Notes: generated by a model from the letters alone, not told the origin. Shown: positions 13,192 through 24,775, counted from the first letter of the stretch. The stretch is 64,000 nt of DNA from Telopea speciosissima (GCF_018873765.1 NC_057923.1:10552413-10616412); one strand, 5' to 3'. Program-made: numbers and translations.

Positions 13192-13500
13192 GAGGGGGAG
13201 TTTAAGTTGTGGTATTTTCCTCAAGGGTATATTTGTAGTTGGTTTAGTTTTATTTTATTTTATTGCTTATCTTTTGTCTATAGCAACGACATAGGGGTAT
13301 ACTTGTCCTTGTATTTTCTTTATGTTATAAATATTATAGAGAGCTCACGGTTGGGTATTTTGCCCAAATCGTGAGTAGTCTTTTCTTCCCAAAAGCTTGT
13401 GGTTCCCTCGTCTCTTTTCTTCTTCTTTTTTCTTTCTCTTGCATCGCTAACATTGATTTCTTGTATTTGATATTGTTTCAATTTCAGCACCATTATAGCA
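13192..13500 (+). repeat. Probable copia 3' LTR
   Basis: It follows the polypurine tract directly, contains a TATA-like TTATAAATATTATAG at about 13324-13338 and ends near TTATAGCA. The length of ~300 bp is normal for copia. Its start lacks a clean TG, and no partner LTR exists in the window, so the borders are approximate. Confidence 0.55.
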
Positions 13501-13521
13501 CCTATCACCAAATGCATTAAA

Positions 13522-13680
13522 GGGCGTATCCAGTGCACGAGGCTCCCACCACTGTTGGGTCTGGGGAGGATTATAACATATGCAGACCCCCGCTTTGCAG
13601 AGAAGCTGTTTCCCAACTTGAACCCATGACCACTAGATTGCAATGGAGCAACCTTACCATTGCGCCGAGGCCTGCCCTCG
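13522..13680 (+). mobile_element. Au-type SINE, full length or nearly so
   Basis: The sequence runs from a CAGTGCACGAGGCTCCCACC block through GGGTCTGGGGAGGATTATAA and TTGAACCCATGACCACTAG to ATTGCGCCGAGGC. These are the tRNA-derived and body segments of the plant Au SINE family as I remember it. Its right end meets gypsy reverse transcriptase sequence directly. Non-autonomous: it depends on LINE proteins for movement. Confidence 0.85.
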
Positions 13681-14281
13681 AGTGGACACCAGCAACCACC
13701 AAAGCCTTCACTTTTATCAAGCGATGAATGACAGAGGCACCAGTTCTACAGCTTTCAGATTTTGATAGGGTGTTCGAGGTGGCTACAAATGCTTCTCACA
13801 TCGGTCTCGGGGGTGTTCTCATGCAGGGAGGTCATCCTATAGCCTTCTACAATGAGAAACTACACAACGCCAAGAAGCGTTACTCTTCCTATGATCTGCA
13901 ATTGTGCATAGTGTTACAAGGTGTAACATTGGCGACATTACCTGATCAGCAAAGAGTTCATCTTATTTGCCGACAACAAAGCATTGAAGCATCTACATTC
14001 AAATTTGGTAAGCCAGAGACACGTGAAGTGGATGGCATACCTGCAGGAATTCATTTTTGCCCTCAAATATAAGGCAAGTAAAGAAAATATTGTGGCTGAT
14101 GCATTGAGCAGAAAGGTGTTAAACTTGAACATATTTTTAGCGCAAGCCATGAGTATTTGATCATATCAAGACTGAGTACCCTATGGATCGAGATTTCTCC
14201 GTTATATAATAGAAATTACAACAAGGAGACCGAGATCCTAAGTACTCACTTCATGATGGCTTCCTTTTCATAGGTACTTGT

Positions 14282-15390
14282 TTGTGCATCCCTGCTTCAT
14301 CTCTACGACATCATCATATACAGGAGTTACACAAAGGAGGATTGGGAGGACTTTTTGGATGTGATAAAACCCTCTTCCAGGTGACCAACCGTTACTATTG
14401 GCCATATCTTCAAAGGGATGTTGAGCATGTATTCAAGCAATGTAGCGCGTGTCAGCTCGCGAAAGGAGCAAAGCAAAATACTGGTTTATATTCTCCGCTG
14501 CCCATTTCTCATATACCATGGATTCACATCAGCATGGACTTTGTGCTTGGCCTACCCACTACTCAAGAAAAGCACGATTCTATATTTGTGGTGGTTGACA
14601 AGTTATCCAAGTGGCCCACTTTATTCTATGTCGGAAAACCTTTGATGCTAGTCATATTGCAACCTTCTTTTTCAAAGAGGTTGTATGTATACATGGGTTG
14701 CCAGTGCCGATTGTTTCAGATCGAGATGTTAAATTTATGAGTTATTTCTGGAAAACATTGTGGATGAAGACAAACACAAAGTTACAATTCTCCACAGCTT
14801 TCCATTCACAGACAGACGGTTAGACAAAGGTCGTCAATCAAAGTTTGGGTAATCTCTTATGCTGCCTTGTGAGGGATTATCAGAAGACTTCGCCGTTCAT
14901 ACTCAACATAGCCGAGTTTGCTTATAACAGCTCGGTTAACTGTACTACAGGTCGTACTCCATTCGATATCATACTTGGAAATCAACCTAAGAGGCCAATT
15001 GACTTAGTTCTTCTCCCTTCTCATGCACGTGTTAGTATTGACGCAGACAAGATTATCCGGCACATTACTGAGGTACACGCTGACCTACGCCTATGCATTC
15101 CTCTTAATAATGACACAGATAAGGCTTTGGCTGATCGTCATTGTTGTTATGTCAAGTTCAAATCCGAAGATATGGTGATTGTACGAATCATTCCGGAAGG
15201 TTTGCACTTGGCACCAACCACAAGCTGCACCCACAAAAGATGGGTCCTTTCAAAGTACTGAAGAAGATTGGTCCTAATGCTTATGTCCTAGAATTGCCAC
15301 CAGATATGACCATCAGCAACGTCTTCAACATGGCAGAATTAACTCTTTACGTGGTTCACCATTCAGATGAGGACGGCACTGAGCATGCTC
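14282..15390 (+). pseudogene. Gypsy integrase, frameshifted
   Basis: The zinc-binding HHCC region (HIQELHKGG to CSACQLAKG) is followed by the core Asp motifs SMDFVLGLP and VSDRDVKF, the latter in a different frame after a shift near 14630. A stop codon follows SQTDG at 14821. The C-terminal part reads FAYNSSVNCTTGRTPFDII and, later, [20 protein letters not shown]. The His in the usual GH motif is altered (GLGGLFG). Confidence 0.85.
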
Positions 15391-15473
15391 TTCGATCACC
15401 CTAGTTCATTATACCACTAGGATGCCGTAGATGATAGCTACACTATGGTACGAATGGAGGCAACTATCATACT

Positions 15474-15608
15474 TTTCTTGTCAAATGGAAGGGACGACCT
15501 AGGACTGATTGCACTTGGATCCATGCCACCAGATATGACCATTAGCAACATCTTCAACGTGGCAGATTTAACTCTTTCAAGCGACTCAACCCGGACCTCT
15601 ACGAGTAG
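15474..15608 (+). pseudogene. Gypsy chromodomain interrupted by a 53-base copied segment
   Basis: LVKWKGRPRTDCTWIHA (15477-15527) and FKRLNPDLYE (15576-15608) are the two halves of a chromodomain. Between them lies 15525-15577, which repeats 15296-15348 of the same element with about four mismatches. Known chromodomains bind modified histone H3 tails and direct integration. Confidence 0.75.
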
Positions 15609-15661
15609 TGCATGCTACTTTTATATTCGTTGGAGACGAATGCTTTCAAGACGGGGAGAGT

Positions 15662-16790
15662 TGATGCAAGGGAGTTAAAAACCTACTCCTATAGGAGAAG
15701 CAAACAGACCTTAAGGGCCTTGGAAGCAAACAGGCCTTAAAAGACCTTTTAAATATGCTTTTCCAAACAAGCCTTAGTATCCTGTATAAGTGAATGGTGG
15801 CTGGTCCATCATCCAAATCGTGGGCTAGCTGTTAGCTAGATATTTAGTTGTTTTTTAGTTCTTATCTGCTTTTAATTTCTAGTTTAAATTGTAATAGGAC
15901 TCCCCCACGTTGGAGAGTCCTCTTTTGGGTTTTATTTCCTATTCTAATAGTACTACAGTTGAAATTAAGCTTCCTAGTAGGAAACTCACTTTTGCTTAGT
16001 TTTATTTAAAGACTTGTAATAGCCAAAGACCCCCATGATTTTATGAAAACAGATTTCTTTGTCTTCTGCAATGGAGCTGTTGTGAGATTCATTGAAGGTT
16101 GGGAAATCCTTGGGATCAGTGGGATTCTGGTTCAGGTTATTGGTGGGAAGCCATTGCTTATTTTATCCTCTCTCTCTCTCTCTCTATTCTCTGTTTTCCT
16201 ATCTTCAAGTAGTGTCATTGCATCCGTTTATATTCAAGCTTGTTGATACCTGTTTAATCAGAGTTTGGGTACATATATCATCCTTTATTATTTCTGATTA
16301 CATACTGTTCGTTCTGAGAACCAAATCACAGCAAGAACCATCTCAGTTTGGGCTGGTGGATACCCTGTTTTTGACTCCTTTTCAGCAGAAATGAGATTCA
16401 CCCTTAAGGTGAATCTACCCATCAGATCATGGAGATCTTTTAGGGCATTCAAGTACTGCTCTTATGAGACCTGCGACTAGGGTCTTGTCCAGATCAGACC
16501 CTCTGATCTCGCATAATGCGAAATCTCCTATATCTGTCTAATTTTGACTCCCAGATTTGGTTCTTTGTTTTTTGACTGCAATCCAACCATTAGAACCCTG
16601 CGGCCTGCAGTATTTTGGGGTTTGGTAATTCTTCTAATTTGTTCATCAAATTCTGACCTTCATCAAACAAAGGTTGACTTTGACCATACTGTTGATATAA
16701 TTCTGTTTGGCGGTTTTACTTGTGATCTTGTTTTGGGGGTGTGTAATTCTGAACCTAGGGTTCATCCTACCTATCCCCCACCACATAGAG
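15662..16790 (+). repeat. Probable gypsy 3' LTR
   Basis: A purine tract (GACGGGGAGAG) precedes TGATGCAAGGGAG, a typical LTR start. The following ~1.1 kb is non-coding, with a CT tract at 16169-16186, and may end near CCCACCACA at about 16788. The end is uncertain because no second LTR or target duplication was found. Confidence 0.45.
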
Positions 16791-17025
16791 AGTTCATTGC
16801 CAGCAGCAGAGACAACAGAGCAAAGTCAAAAGCAAAAAAGAAGCAAAACCACATATACAAGGCAACAATTAAAACCTGCTTGCTCTTTTCAATGGCCACT
16901 TTAAGATGAAAAAAGATGCAAAAGAAGTGAAATATTTTCTCATCTAGAGGTGAAGCAGAAGTCTTTTCTGAAAAAGGTGAACGATAAAAGCTAACAGAAC
17001 CATGAGAGCTTTCAGGGTTCCAAAT

Positions 17026-17142
17026 CATAGTTGTCACAGCGTCTAGGCAAACCAACGCGTTGGAGGGGGTCTAGACGCAAGGTGCGACCAACAAGGCGCC
17101 TGGATGCCAAAGCAGTCACCTAAGCGACGCCTTGACAGCTAT
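17026..17142. mobile_element. Foldback MITE, 117 bp, 9-bp TSD
   Basis: Terminal inverted repeats CATAGTTGTCACAGCGTC and GACGCCTTGACAGCTAT enclose a GC-richer core. GTTCCAAAT (17017-17025) and GTTCCTAAT (17143-17151) form a 9-bp target duplication with one difference. A 9-bp duplication suggests mobilisation by Mutator-type transposases. Confidence 0.75.
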
Positions 17143-18043
17143 GTTCCTAATTTAATTTGTTTTAAGTAATCCTGTGCAATCCAGTAGATAAAATGCATCA
17201 TAATAGAAACACTATAAAGACTTTTAACCATTTCATAGGAAGCCAAATCCAGTCCATAAATTTCCTAGCAGTAAACCAAACACGCATAACAATCACAATT
17301 TACTGTACACAACAAATTTTCAAGGATAGGATGTTGTACCTGGAATTTCAACCAACGGCAGAGAGTGTCAGCATTTTCTATCAGCACTTTCCTTTCATTA
17401 TAGCAAACAAGTAAAAACTAGACAAGACATGCAGTTTGCTATATAGTCTTTCACCTGACTCCACAACGCAAACAAAGATGAAACATGGAAATAAAAATGA
17501 AAAGGGAACTACAAAAAAGATCATTTAGTTAAAATTTAAAAATAGAAAGATGAAATATGGAAACAAAAATGAAAAGGGAACTACAAAAATTCATTTAGTT
17601 AAAAATAGAAAAATACAAGATTAGGTAATGATGTAAAAAAAATTTGGTTAACCATATACTACATTCTATTTATTCCGCAGTTTATTAATGAAAATATTGA
17701 TTTTACATCATTGTCTCCCTCTTATGGTACAAGACCCAAAGCACAACTTGCATCATACTATATCTTAATGGACTGCTACCGAAAGAGGATAACCCCAATT
17801 AAGCTGAGAAATCTTGAGCAAACCAAGGATAATTATTGAAGAAGATGAAACGGTTATGAACACGGTACAGCATCATCATGGCCAATCACCAATGGGGAGA
17901 GAAAACCCCCAAACTTGTGGGTTATGGTGCACTTGGACGAGCAAATACGTAAAATAGAACCTCAACTGACCACTAATATAGATAAAAAGCTAAAGATCTG
18001 CTAAAAAAATTCATGCGCTTCAGCATATCGCACCCTTCCCCCC

Positions 18044-18074
<31 letters not shown>

Positions 18075-20030
18075 AAAAAAAAAACACATGGCATTCAAAT
18101 CTAGACTAGCATGACCAAACCAAAGGGAAAGGACATGCATAAGATGCAGACTTGTTTCAACAATATGAGTAGGATAACTGAAAATAAAGTAAACCAATTA
18201 GGCTCATCTCAGTTATTTTACCTGTTTGTTACCTCTCACACCAGCTTTTTATTTTCGATCTTCATTGACCCTTGATCCCATTTTTCTTTTCTATAAATAA
18301 TTAAATTACAATCCCCTAACTAGTAACACCCCATCTCCAAAATATAAAATTACCCTAAAAAAAAAGAGAAGAAAATACTAATATGAAGTTCACCTGTCCA
18401 CTTTGGTTCACAACCTTCCTATAGTGATCTCAAGATGTCCCCGAGAATGACAGAATTCAACTTCTGTAACATGAAGAAATTACAATGGATTTGAGCAGCA
18501 AACTGAATACAAAGTAGAAGAATGTTCAAAGAGTAGATGCTAAAAGCTAAAGCTTGAAACTATATCAAAATTCAAACCTACAAGTTTGAAAAAGAAAACT
18601 TGGTTGAATTTTAAAAGACATACATTACACTTACAGCCGAACAGAACAGAGGTTGTACATTTGAAGCACATAAGTACAAATTTATAAGAGAAAATGTCTT
18701 GCCAAAACTACTTGAAAACCATTCGAGACAAGGAATACTTGTAGGCCTCTTATGCTGAAGAAGAAGAAAGGGGTGGAGGGCATAGAGAGAGAGGGAAAGA
18801 GAGGAAAGGGAAAAAAACCCGAAAAAGACTAGACATTTTCAAACTGGAGTAATTGCTCTGTTCCTGTACGATTTTAATTTATTCAAAATCTGGAGAGGAA
18901 GTTGGATTTGATTTTGTGGAGCCTGCCATTATGGCATTACCCTTTTCAAGTGATGATATGATCTTAGTGGTGTCCTACAGTCGTTGCTAGGAGGCTTTCC
19001 CTTGGAGTGGAGGTGTTGGGTTGAACTGTATTAACCATGGCTGATGGTGGTTGCCTAATTGGCCCCTCCCCTAGTGTTGTTCTGTTGTATTTACACTTTC
19101 ACTTGAGCCGCAGTGATGTACTTCTGCTATATTCCAATCCCATCCCCCACACCAAAAGAAGATTGTTCTAACTTGTGAATGTATGGAACAGCAGCAGAGA
19201 TCTTCTTCCAAAATCCAAATAGAAAGAATCTAAAGTACATACATCACCGCACCAGTGCAGCTCCTCGTGAGCTCGGGTGGCATTAGACCACAGTCCACAG
19301 ATCTTTGTTCTGTCATTCTCGGGAAAACAAAGAACTGATATCGGAAATTGGGCCATTCCTTCCCACTCCAAGTGCCAAATGTAGAAAGGCTAAATGGTCA
19401 TTTTCCCGTCAAGCTCTTCCTCCTTTCTCCATCGTTCCAACTTCTTCGCGTTCGACTATAATGGAAAAGGGCAAATTCAATTCTTCTAGTTCGTATCAAA
19501 GATCCAACGTTACTCCAAACCCGGAATCGGCTCCGGTGATTCGACCCCAATTCGAATCGTCCGACTCTATCACTCGGTCCAAATCGACCTAAAATCGAAA
19601 AACTGAACTACAGAAACGGTTTCTTCTTCGCCGGCGGCGACTGCATCATCTGTCGTTGATTCATTGGAAGCATACAGAAGAAGGGTTTAACAGAAAATGG
19701 GTGGGAGATTTTGAGGTTTCAAAGATGCATGAGTGATCTTTCCTAAGCCAGTGGATGACTCGCAGAAGAAAGCAAGCACAGAGGAAGAAGAAAATGATAG
19801 CTTGCAGCGCTGAGAGGGAGAAGAGAATGATAGCTATTTGGTCTGAAGTGCCAAGAAAATTCTTTTAAGAATGATCATAATTAAAGCTACATTTCATGGA
19901 TATGATTATATCCAGTTCATCTACGTCTGAAACTCCTGGAGGTCGATTCCACCACCATTTCTTCAACAAAAGCTTCTTCCATGGTCGATACTCCCCCACG
20001 ACAACAACACCCCCCACAATACACTCCTAA
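17143..20030. other. Intergenic region, no gene recognised
   Basis: It holds a 73-bp direct duplication (17476-17613) and a run of 23 C followed by AC repeats at 18038-18074. No gene was recognised. The open frame at 19305-19592 (95 aa, Ser-rich) has no signature I can name. Confidence 0.5.
17476..17613. repeat. Two-unit tandem repeat, period 73
   Basis: AGATGAAACATGGAAATAAA at 17476 and AGATGAAATATGGAAACAAA at 17549 begin two copies that continue through AAAAGGGAACTACAAAAA and CATTTAGTTAAAA. The copies differ by a few substitutions and a short indel. Confidence 0.85.
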
Positions 20031-20222
20031 CAGATAATTTGGGGCTCGACTGAGAACGAGAAGGGCTTCGTCCACTGCGACATCATCAAGATTCAGATCA
20101 TCCTAGTCTGCTCTGCTCCGGATGGCAGCAACGACGTCAAGATCGTTGATTACGGATTGCAGAAGAGGGCAGGAGCAGTGGAGAAGGTGAATTTGGTAAA
20201 TGGTTCAAGTTTCGTTTTTTGA
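20031..20222 (+). pseudogene. MAPKKK-like kinase fragment
   Basis: One short frame reads NEKGFVHCDI, then K, then ILVCS and NDVKIVDYGLQKRAG. This aligns with the catalytic loop (HCD, the form used by plant MAPKKK17/18/20-like kinases) and the DFG region of a protein kinase. The expected Asn after the catalytic Asp-x-Lys is altered, an extra Ile shifts the spacing, and DFG reads DYG. Similarity stops soon after and a TGA follows. No other kinase subdomains were found nearby, so this is a decayed fragment. Confidence 0.7.
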
Positions 20223-20523
20223 ACCCTTTGGTTTAAGTTTCTACCCTTAAGCAGCTGAACCAAATCGAACCGTTTAACACTCTTACCCATTGCCACCCCT
20301 AATCTCACTTGAGCATATAATTGAAGATTGGACTGAATCAATGATCAAACAATTCAACCTGAACACTCCCCCTTTCTCTTTTCAGTTCAGTTGGGATACA
20401 GAACCGCCTCAAAAAATAAGGATTAGACCAGGCAATTTTTGACTCATCAGTTTTCATTATTTAATTAGGGATAGGATTTCCTCCAACGTCCGTGTGCAGT
20501 TTTGCACCAATGTGCATTTCGAG

Positions 20524-20686
20524 GAATTTTTATCCTCATCTGTTACAGTACGGTGCTGTAACACATCGTACGGTACTACAAAGGCCATGTGGCACAGTGG
20601 ACCCCACATAGTGCACATGGCTTCTGTAGTTACCGCACGATGCGTTACAACACCGTGCTCTGTAACAGGAGAGAATAACGATTTGT
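20524..20686. mobile_element. Foldback MITE, 163 bp, 8-bp TSD
   Basis: The halves are inverted copies: CTGTTACAGTACGGTGCTGT on the left against the complement of CACCGTGCTCTGTAACAGGA on the right. ATTTCGAG flanks both sides (20516-20523 and 20687-20694). The element at 47193-47348 is of the same family. Confidence 0.85.
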
Positions 20687-20984
20687 ATTTCGAGCCATCA
20701 AATAGGGGTTTTTTAATGGAAGAAAAAGTGTGGGGTCATATTTTTGTGAAGGGGTGTGTAAAGGAATCCACATGGCGGCGTTGTGGGATTCTTTTTTCTA
20801 TTTAATTATTAGATTTTAATTTTATTATTTCCCCCCTTTTCAAAACTGTGGACCAGTTTGGTCATAACTAGTCTGAAGCAGAACTGAACAAGTTTTTGGT
20901 TCCCCCCCTCCTCCTTGGTTGTGTTGTCAATATAGACACACAACAATTCTTAATGTCTTAATTAGTATGGATTTAGTTCATGGT

Positions 20985-21182
20985 ATTGGCACCGGTAACG
21001 GTACCAGCTAAACTAATAATAATATTGATTGGCTGCATCGATCTGATACTGAATCAAAACACCTCTTTTTCCAAAAAAAAAAAAAAAAAAAAACCCTAGA
21101 TCCATACCATATCGGCTTATCCATATCAATATTTATTAGTCACAGACAATATGATCAACCAGATACCGATTCCTAACCCTGT
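20985..21182. repeat. Low-complexity GGTATCGG-type repeat with poly(A)
   Basis: This stretch is rich in variants of GGTA(C/T)CGG and ATACCGAT and contains a run of A near 21076-21093. The same word family recurs at 37195-37370 and 41017-41777. Confidence 0.5.
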
Positions 21183-21203
21183 AGCTCAGCAAAAGTGAAC
21201 TAA

Positions 21204-21321
21204 GGTTGTGTTGGTATGCATTCTTGGAATGTTTCGAATGATAAAAATAGTTGTTTTTATCGTCCGAGAATGTGAAACCGACCTAGAATGCATTCCTCCA
21301 AGAATGCATACCAAACACAGC
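21204..21321. mobile_element. Foldback MITE, 118 bp
   Basis: GGTTGTGTTGGTATGCATTC at the left is the near-perfect inverse of GAATGCATACCAAACACAGC at the right. No certain target duplication was found. Confidence 0.75.
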
Positions 21322-22384
21322 ATAAATAAACATACAACCTCCGGAAAATTTGGATCGAATTTCACAACATGCCTCTAGATGACTAGTTCACTTCCTAGGA
21401 TAACCTTGAATGCTGTAAGACTCTAACTTAGAGGCCATCAAAGCAATGGGCTCATGGTTTGGCCCACTAGAGGCCATGTTTGGGCCTCAACTCTAGAGTC
21501 TCATGTATGTTCAAGTTTTGGGTAGGATTGGGCTTGGGCCCATAGCTTGTTGTTCCATTGTGTTGGTTTTAACACAGGCTCGTCACCTAAGTCATCCGCA
21601 TCCGTGGGCTTTGCAACGTCAACTAAACAATTTGAGTCCTTTTTATCTGTGATTTTTTGCTTTTTGGGACGTGGGTGTTATAGTCATTTTGAATGGACAT
21701 TTATGCTCATCTGACGATATTTAATACCAACCGTGTGCATGCATGGCCATGCATAAAAACTTTTGCCAAAAACTATTATTAGTAAATGAAAACTTGAGCT
21801 CCATTAAAAAGATAAAAAGTTCTTGTGGCCATGTGGAAAGGCAATTTGCCAAATCCAACCCATATCGAATAGAAGGACATGGTGTTGATTGGCCATGTGT
21901 CAAATTTTATAGCAAAACTAGGTGGGACAAGTGAAGTATGATCGAAGTAAGACGATGGGCTCGGGTTTGTAGGAAAAATTATTTTCCAATTAACAAACAA
22001 ATGACCTCTAGTTGGGTTTTTACTATTTTGATGTTCGGTGAATTTAGATTCTTAGTTGCAGGTTTTTTGGAAACTAACAATTTTTTAGAAGCATAACTCT
22101 TTGGGATCAACTAGGGTTTAGAGTTAGCCCTCCAAAAAATTACAACATCAAAGAAGTTTGGTGTACTAACATGAACATTATAGATATGATAAAGACTCCT
22201 ACTGTTGATGTGCGATATTGGCCTCTTCTTTCTCATCTCCTGAAAGCCAATACTTTCAAGTTCAGTTCATCTTGTTCATATGTGGTCCCCACCTTCCTTA
22301 ATTTTGTCGTCTTATGTTTCTATTGACTATGAGCAACTTTTGCTCTCAAACAATATTGTATAGACTTTGTTATCTTTAGTTTAA

Positions 22385-22542
22385 GGAGAAAATTTCCATA
22401 CACGGTCGTGTAAACCGTGTATGTGAAAGGGTGGGAGTTTCAAGGCATTAATTAATGGGTGGAGATTTATGTTTTTTCTAACTCTTTGTGAGAAACCCTC
22501 TCACATACATGGCTTACACAGCCGTATATGAAAACTTTCCCC
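22385..22542. mobile_element. Foldback MITE, ~158 bp
   Basis: AATTTCCATACACGGTCGTG and TACACAGCCGTATATGAAAA are inverted relative to each other and continue inward through GTATGTGAAAGGG and CCCTCTCACATAC. The outer borders are approximate. Confidence 0.7.
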
Positions 22543-22625
22543 TTCGACAAACAAATGACGAAATGTAGGGTAAAGTTAAAAAAAAAACAAAAAGGGACTA
22601 AGGAAAAGAAACAATATTCCAAATT

Positions 22626-22775
22626 CAATTTGGATCCTCTGCGGCTGGACACAGGCAGGGCATGGACCCCACTTGGGAAGGGTATTCGGCCAGTGGGTAG
22701 GGCGGTCATTTGCCCTTGTTGTGTGAGGCTGCATACTGGCCACATGAGCAGGTGGCAGCAGAGGATCCAAATCCA
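22626..22775. mobile_element. Foldback MITE, 150 bp, 8-bp TSD
   Basis: CAATTTGGATCCTCTGC at the left faces GCAGAGGATCCAAATCC at the right. TCCAAATT occurs at both borders (22618-22625 and 22776-22783). The GGATCCTCTGC end is shared with elements at 22.85 and 60.05 kb. Confidence 0.7.
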
Positions 22776-22849
22776 TCCAAATTGGGACTTGGGAGAGATA
22801 GAGTTGAAAATTAAGAGGGGGACGATGAACTGGAGCTGGACACTCTTCT

Positions 22850-23025
22850 TTCAATTTGGATCTTCTATTGTCACATGCTCGTGCAGCCTCATACAGGCAG
22901 GGGCGTGGATCCTACGTTGACCTCACCTGGGCAAGGTGCTCGGGCAGTGGGTAGGACGATCATTTCACCCTTGTCTATGTGAGGCTGCACGTCAGCCGCG
23001 CTGGCAGCGGCAGCAGAGGAAAAAG
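22850..23025. mobile_element. Second, diverged MITE of the GGATCCTCTGC type
   Basis: It begins CAATTTGGATCTTCTATTG, carries the internal GCAGTGGGTAGGACGATCAT word also seen in the 22626-22775 copy, and ends with GCAGCAGAGGA. The borders are approximate and no target duplication was identified. Confidence 0.5.
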
Positions 23026-23600
23026 GTGGTGGGCCATCTGATCTTGGTGTGGGCTTTGGGGCATTGGGCTGGTGCCCAATGGTAATCAATGCCTAAAACT
23101 AGGAGAGGTTGAATAGAGAGGACCCACGAAACAAACAAGAACAAATGGCTAGTGGGCCTGTTGGAGTAGAACGGGAACATGTGCAACCATGTGCGTTCCG
23201 TTTCCACCACTTGCTTCGCCAGCCCCTGCAGGCTCTCCAGCTAAGCTTTGCTTTTTTTTATTTGACACGATTATGTTGGTATCGTATCAAGACTAAAGGC
23301 AATATTAGCCGATCAATCTTTGATCGATTTAAGTCTAAATAGATTTGACCCAAATCTTTTAGGGTTTTTACGAACCGGTGTCAATTGAAATCAAATCAGA
23401 CTGATTGGATTTGAAAAAATTGATCAAAAAAATGATAAAATGTCATTTTCAGTATTTTTTTGGGGCTAACGAGAATGCGCACATAGGGGCATTAACATGG
23501 ATGAGATTTTTTATTTCACAGGGGTAAGGTGATAATTTTGCACAATTTCATATCTCGGCATAGGGGCCACATGATCAGATAACGTTCTTTTTCCATTTTT

Positions 23601-23622
23601 TTAATATATATATATATATATA
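23601..23622. repeat. (TA)n microsatellite
   Basis: About ten TA units lie directly beside a probable foldback element. Confidence 0.9.
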
Positions 23623-23628
23623 GGAGAG

Positions 23629-23780
23629 GGTTCCATGGAAAACAATGTGGCCCCATGCTCTGCATCAGCAGAGGCTAATGAAAACATGTGCAGAAGCATC
23701 AACAATGGTGAGATTTATGTCTTTCATGGAGGGCGGGGTGGTCTCTGTGTCTAGGCGTAGGGATCACGTTGCCTTTCATG
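23629..23780. mobile_element. Probable foldback MITE
   Basis: CATGGAAAACAATGTGGCCC on the left and GGATCACGTTGCCTTTCATG on the right are imperfect inverses. The core contains GGGCGGGGTGGTCTCTGTGTC, a word found in the 35.4- and 36.0-kb MITEs. Confidence 0.45.
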
Positions 23781-23844
23781 TTTATTTTTTTCTATACGTA
23801 TAGAAAACCAATATGACCACAGTCAATCGATAACAACTCGATAA

Positions 23845-23960
23845 AGGGATTAAAATCCTCAATAGTGTGCGGACATTTAACAATGCACTACAATACGGCT
23901 TTAAGTGCTCGACACGTGAAAGTTGTTTTAATTCATCCAACGATGCAAACTCGATGCAAG
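23845..23960. mobile_element. Single-arm fragment of the AAAATCCTC MITE family
   Basis: AAAATCCTC, then GTGCTCGACACGTGAAAG and CATCCAACGATGC match one arm of the 27220-27446 and 46538-46766 elements. The opposite arm is missing. Confidence 0.5.
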
Positions 23961-24384
23961 ACAGAAGGTGGTTTGCAATCGTATCGCACTTTTATTGAGA
24001 CTCTAACATATCCAGCGACAAGAGCACATGAGTTTGTTTGTGTAATCTCATTCTAACCCACCACCAACACCACCACCTGCTGCGATTTAATCATCCTATT
24101 CGTCATCCAATCAATATTTGTCTCTGTGTATCCATTTCATTGCTAGCTAGTGTCTTCCCATGCTATATATGTAGCTATTAGCATCTACTTCTCCACTTTT
24201 ACATTACTTACATGCTTCCTCTTTAGAGTTTTGACACTTCCCTCTCCAAGCAACGTTACCATCGCACCCTTATCATCCATTATTCTCTTCCCAACCTACG
24301 AGGGGACCGCACTTACGCATTGTTCATGCTCTCTCTTAATTTGTCTCTCTTTTTACTCGTTACCCGTTACAACCATCACAGGCT

Positions 24385-24548
24385 CACTGTCGTGGTTCAT
24401 TGGTTCATGATGACTCCGTCACTGTGGGATCTGAGGAAGGTCATAATATATTCAGGTTAACCCTCGTTTCATGGAGAGTTTGTTTTTAAACTCGAACTCG
24501 CAATCATTAGATCAATGTTATCGTTACACCGAGGTAAGGTTACGCCTC
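24385..24548 (+). mobile_element. Diverged Au-type SINE
   Basis: The ordered words GACTCCGTCACTGTGGGATC, GAGGAAGGTCATAATATATT, AACTCGAACTCGCAATCA and TATCGTTACACCGAGG line up with the 13522-13680 SINE at matching spacing. It is more diverged than that copy, so presumably older. Confidence 0.65.
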
Positions 24549-24775
24549 AATTTTTTACTAAATGGGATGGTTCTAAAAACTGATTTTGGGATTGATTATT
24601 ACATAAGATAGGAAGGTTTTAGGATGGGTTTCTCAAATGGTTTTAAAATTGAACGACCTATAAAGAATTTTAAACTTATTTGAGTTTTTGAGTGTCTAGA
24701 ACCATTATAACGAACCAAATGAGATCCTAGTTTTAGAATTGTTTAATAAACTGCCAATTTTGGAGAATTGACTCT

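Larger units (their letters stand above)
11114..13500 (+). mobile_element. Degenerate Ty1/copia retrotransposon, 3' half
   Basis: Reading left to right, a GYSRTQKGYKCYDP stretch marks the end of the integrase region (11195-11310). Reverse transcriptase (11971-12360), RNase H (12417-12900) and a 3' LTR follow. This is the copia order: integrase before reverse transcriptase. Gag, protease and most of integrase are missing. Stop codons and frameshifts separate the blocks, so it cannot encode a working polyprotein. The purine tract TTGAGGGGGAG at about 13191-13201 marks the start of the 3' LTR. No 5' LTR was found. Confidence 0.9.
13676..15661 (+). mobile_element. Degenerate Ty3/gypsy (chromovirus-type) retrotransposon, 3' half
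   Basis: Blocks in order: end of RT and RNase H (13676-14160), integrase zinc-binding and core (14282-15000), integrase C-terminal part (15140-15390) and a broken chromodomain (15474-15608). RNase H coming before integrase is the gypsy order, and the chromodomain indicates a chromovirus such as the Tekay or Reina type. Several stops and frameshifts are present. An expected catalytic aspartate in RNase H reads Asn (VATNASHIGLGG), and the integrase position expected to be Glu after SQTDG is preceded by a stop and replaced by Lys. The element is dead. Confidence 0.9.
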
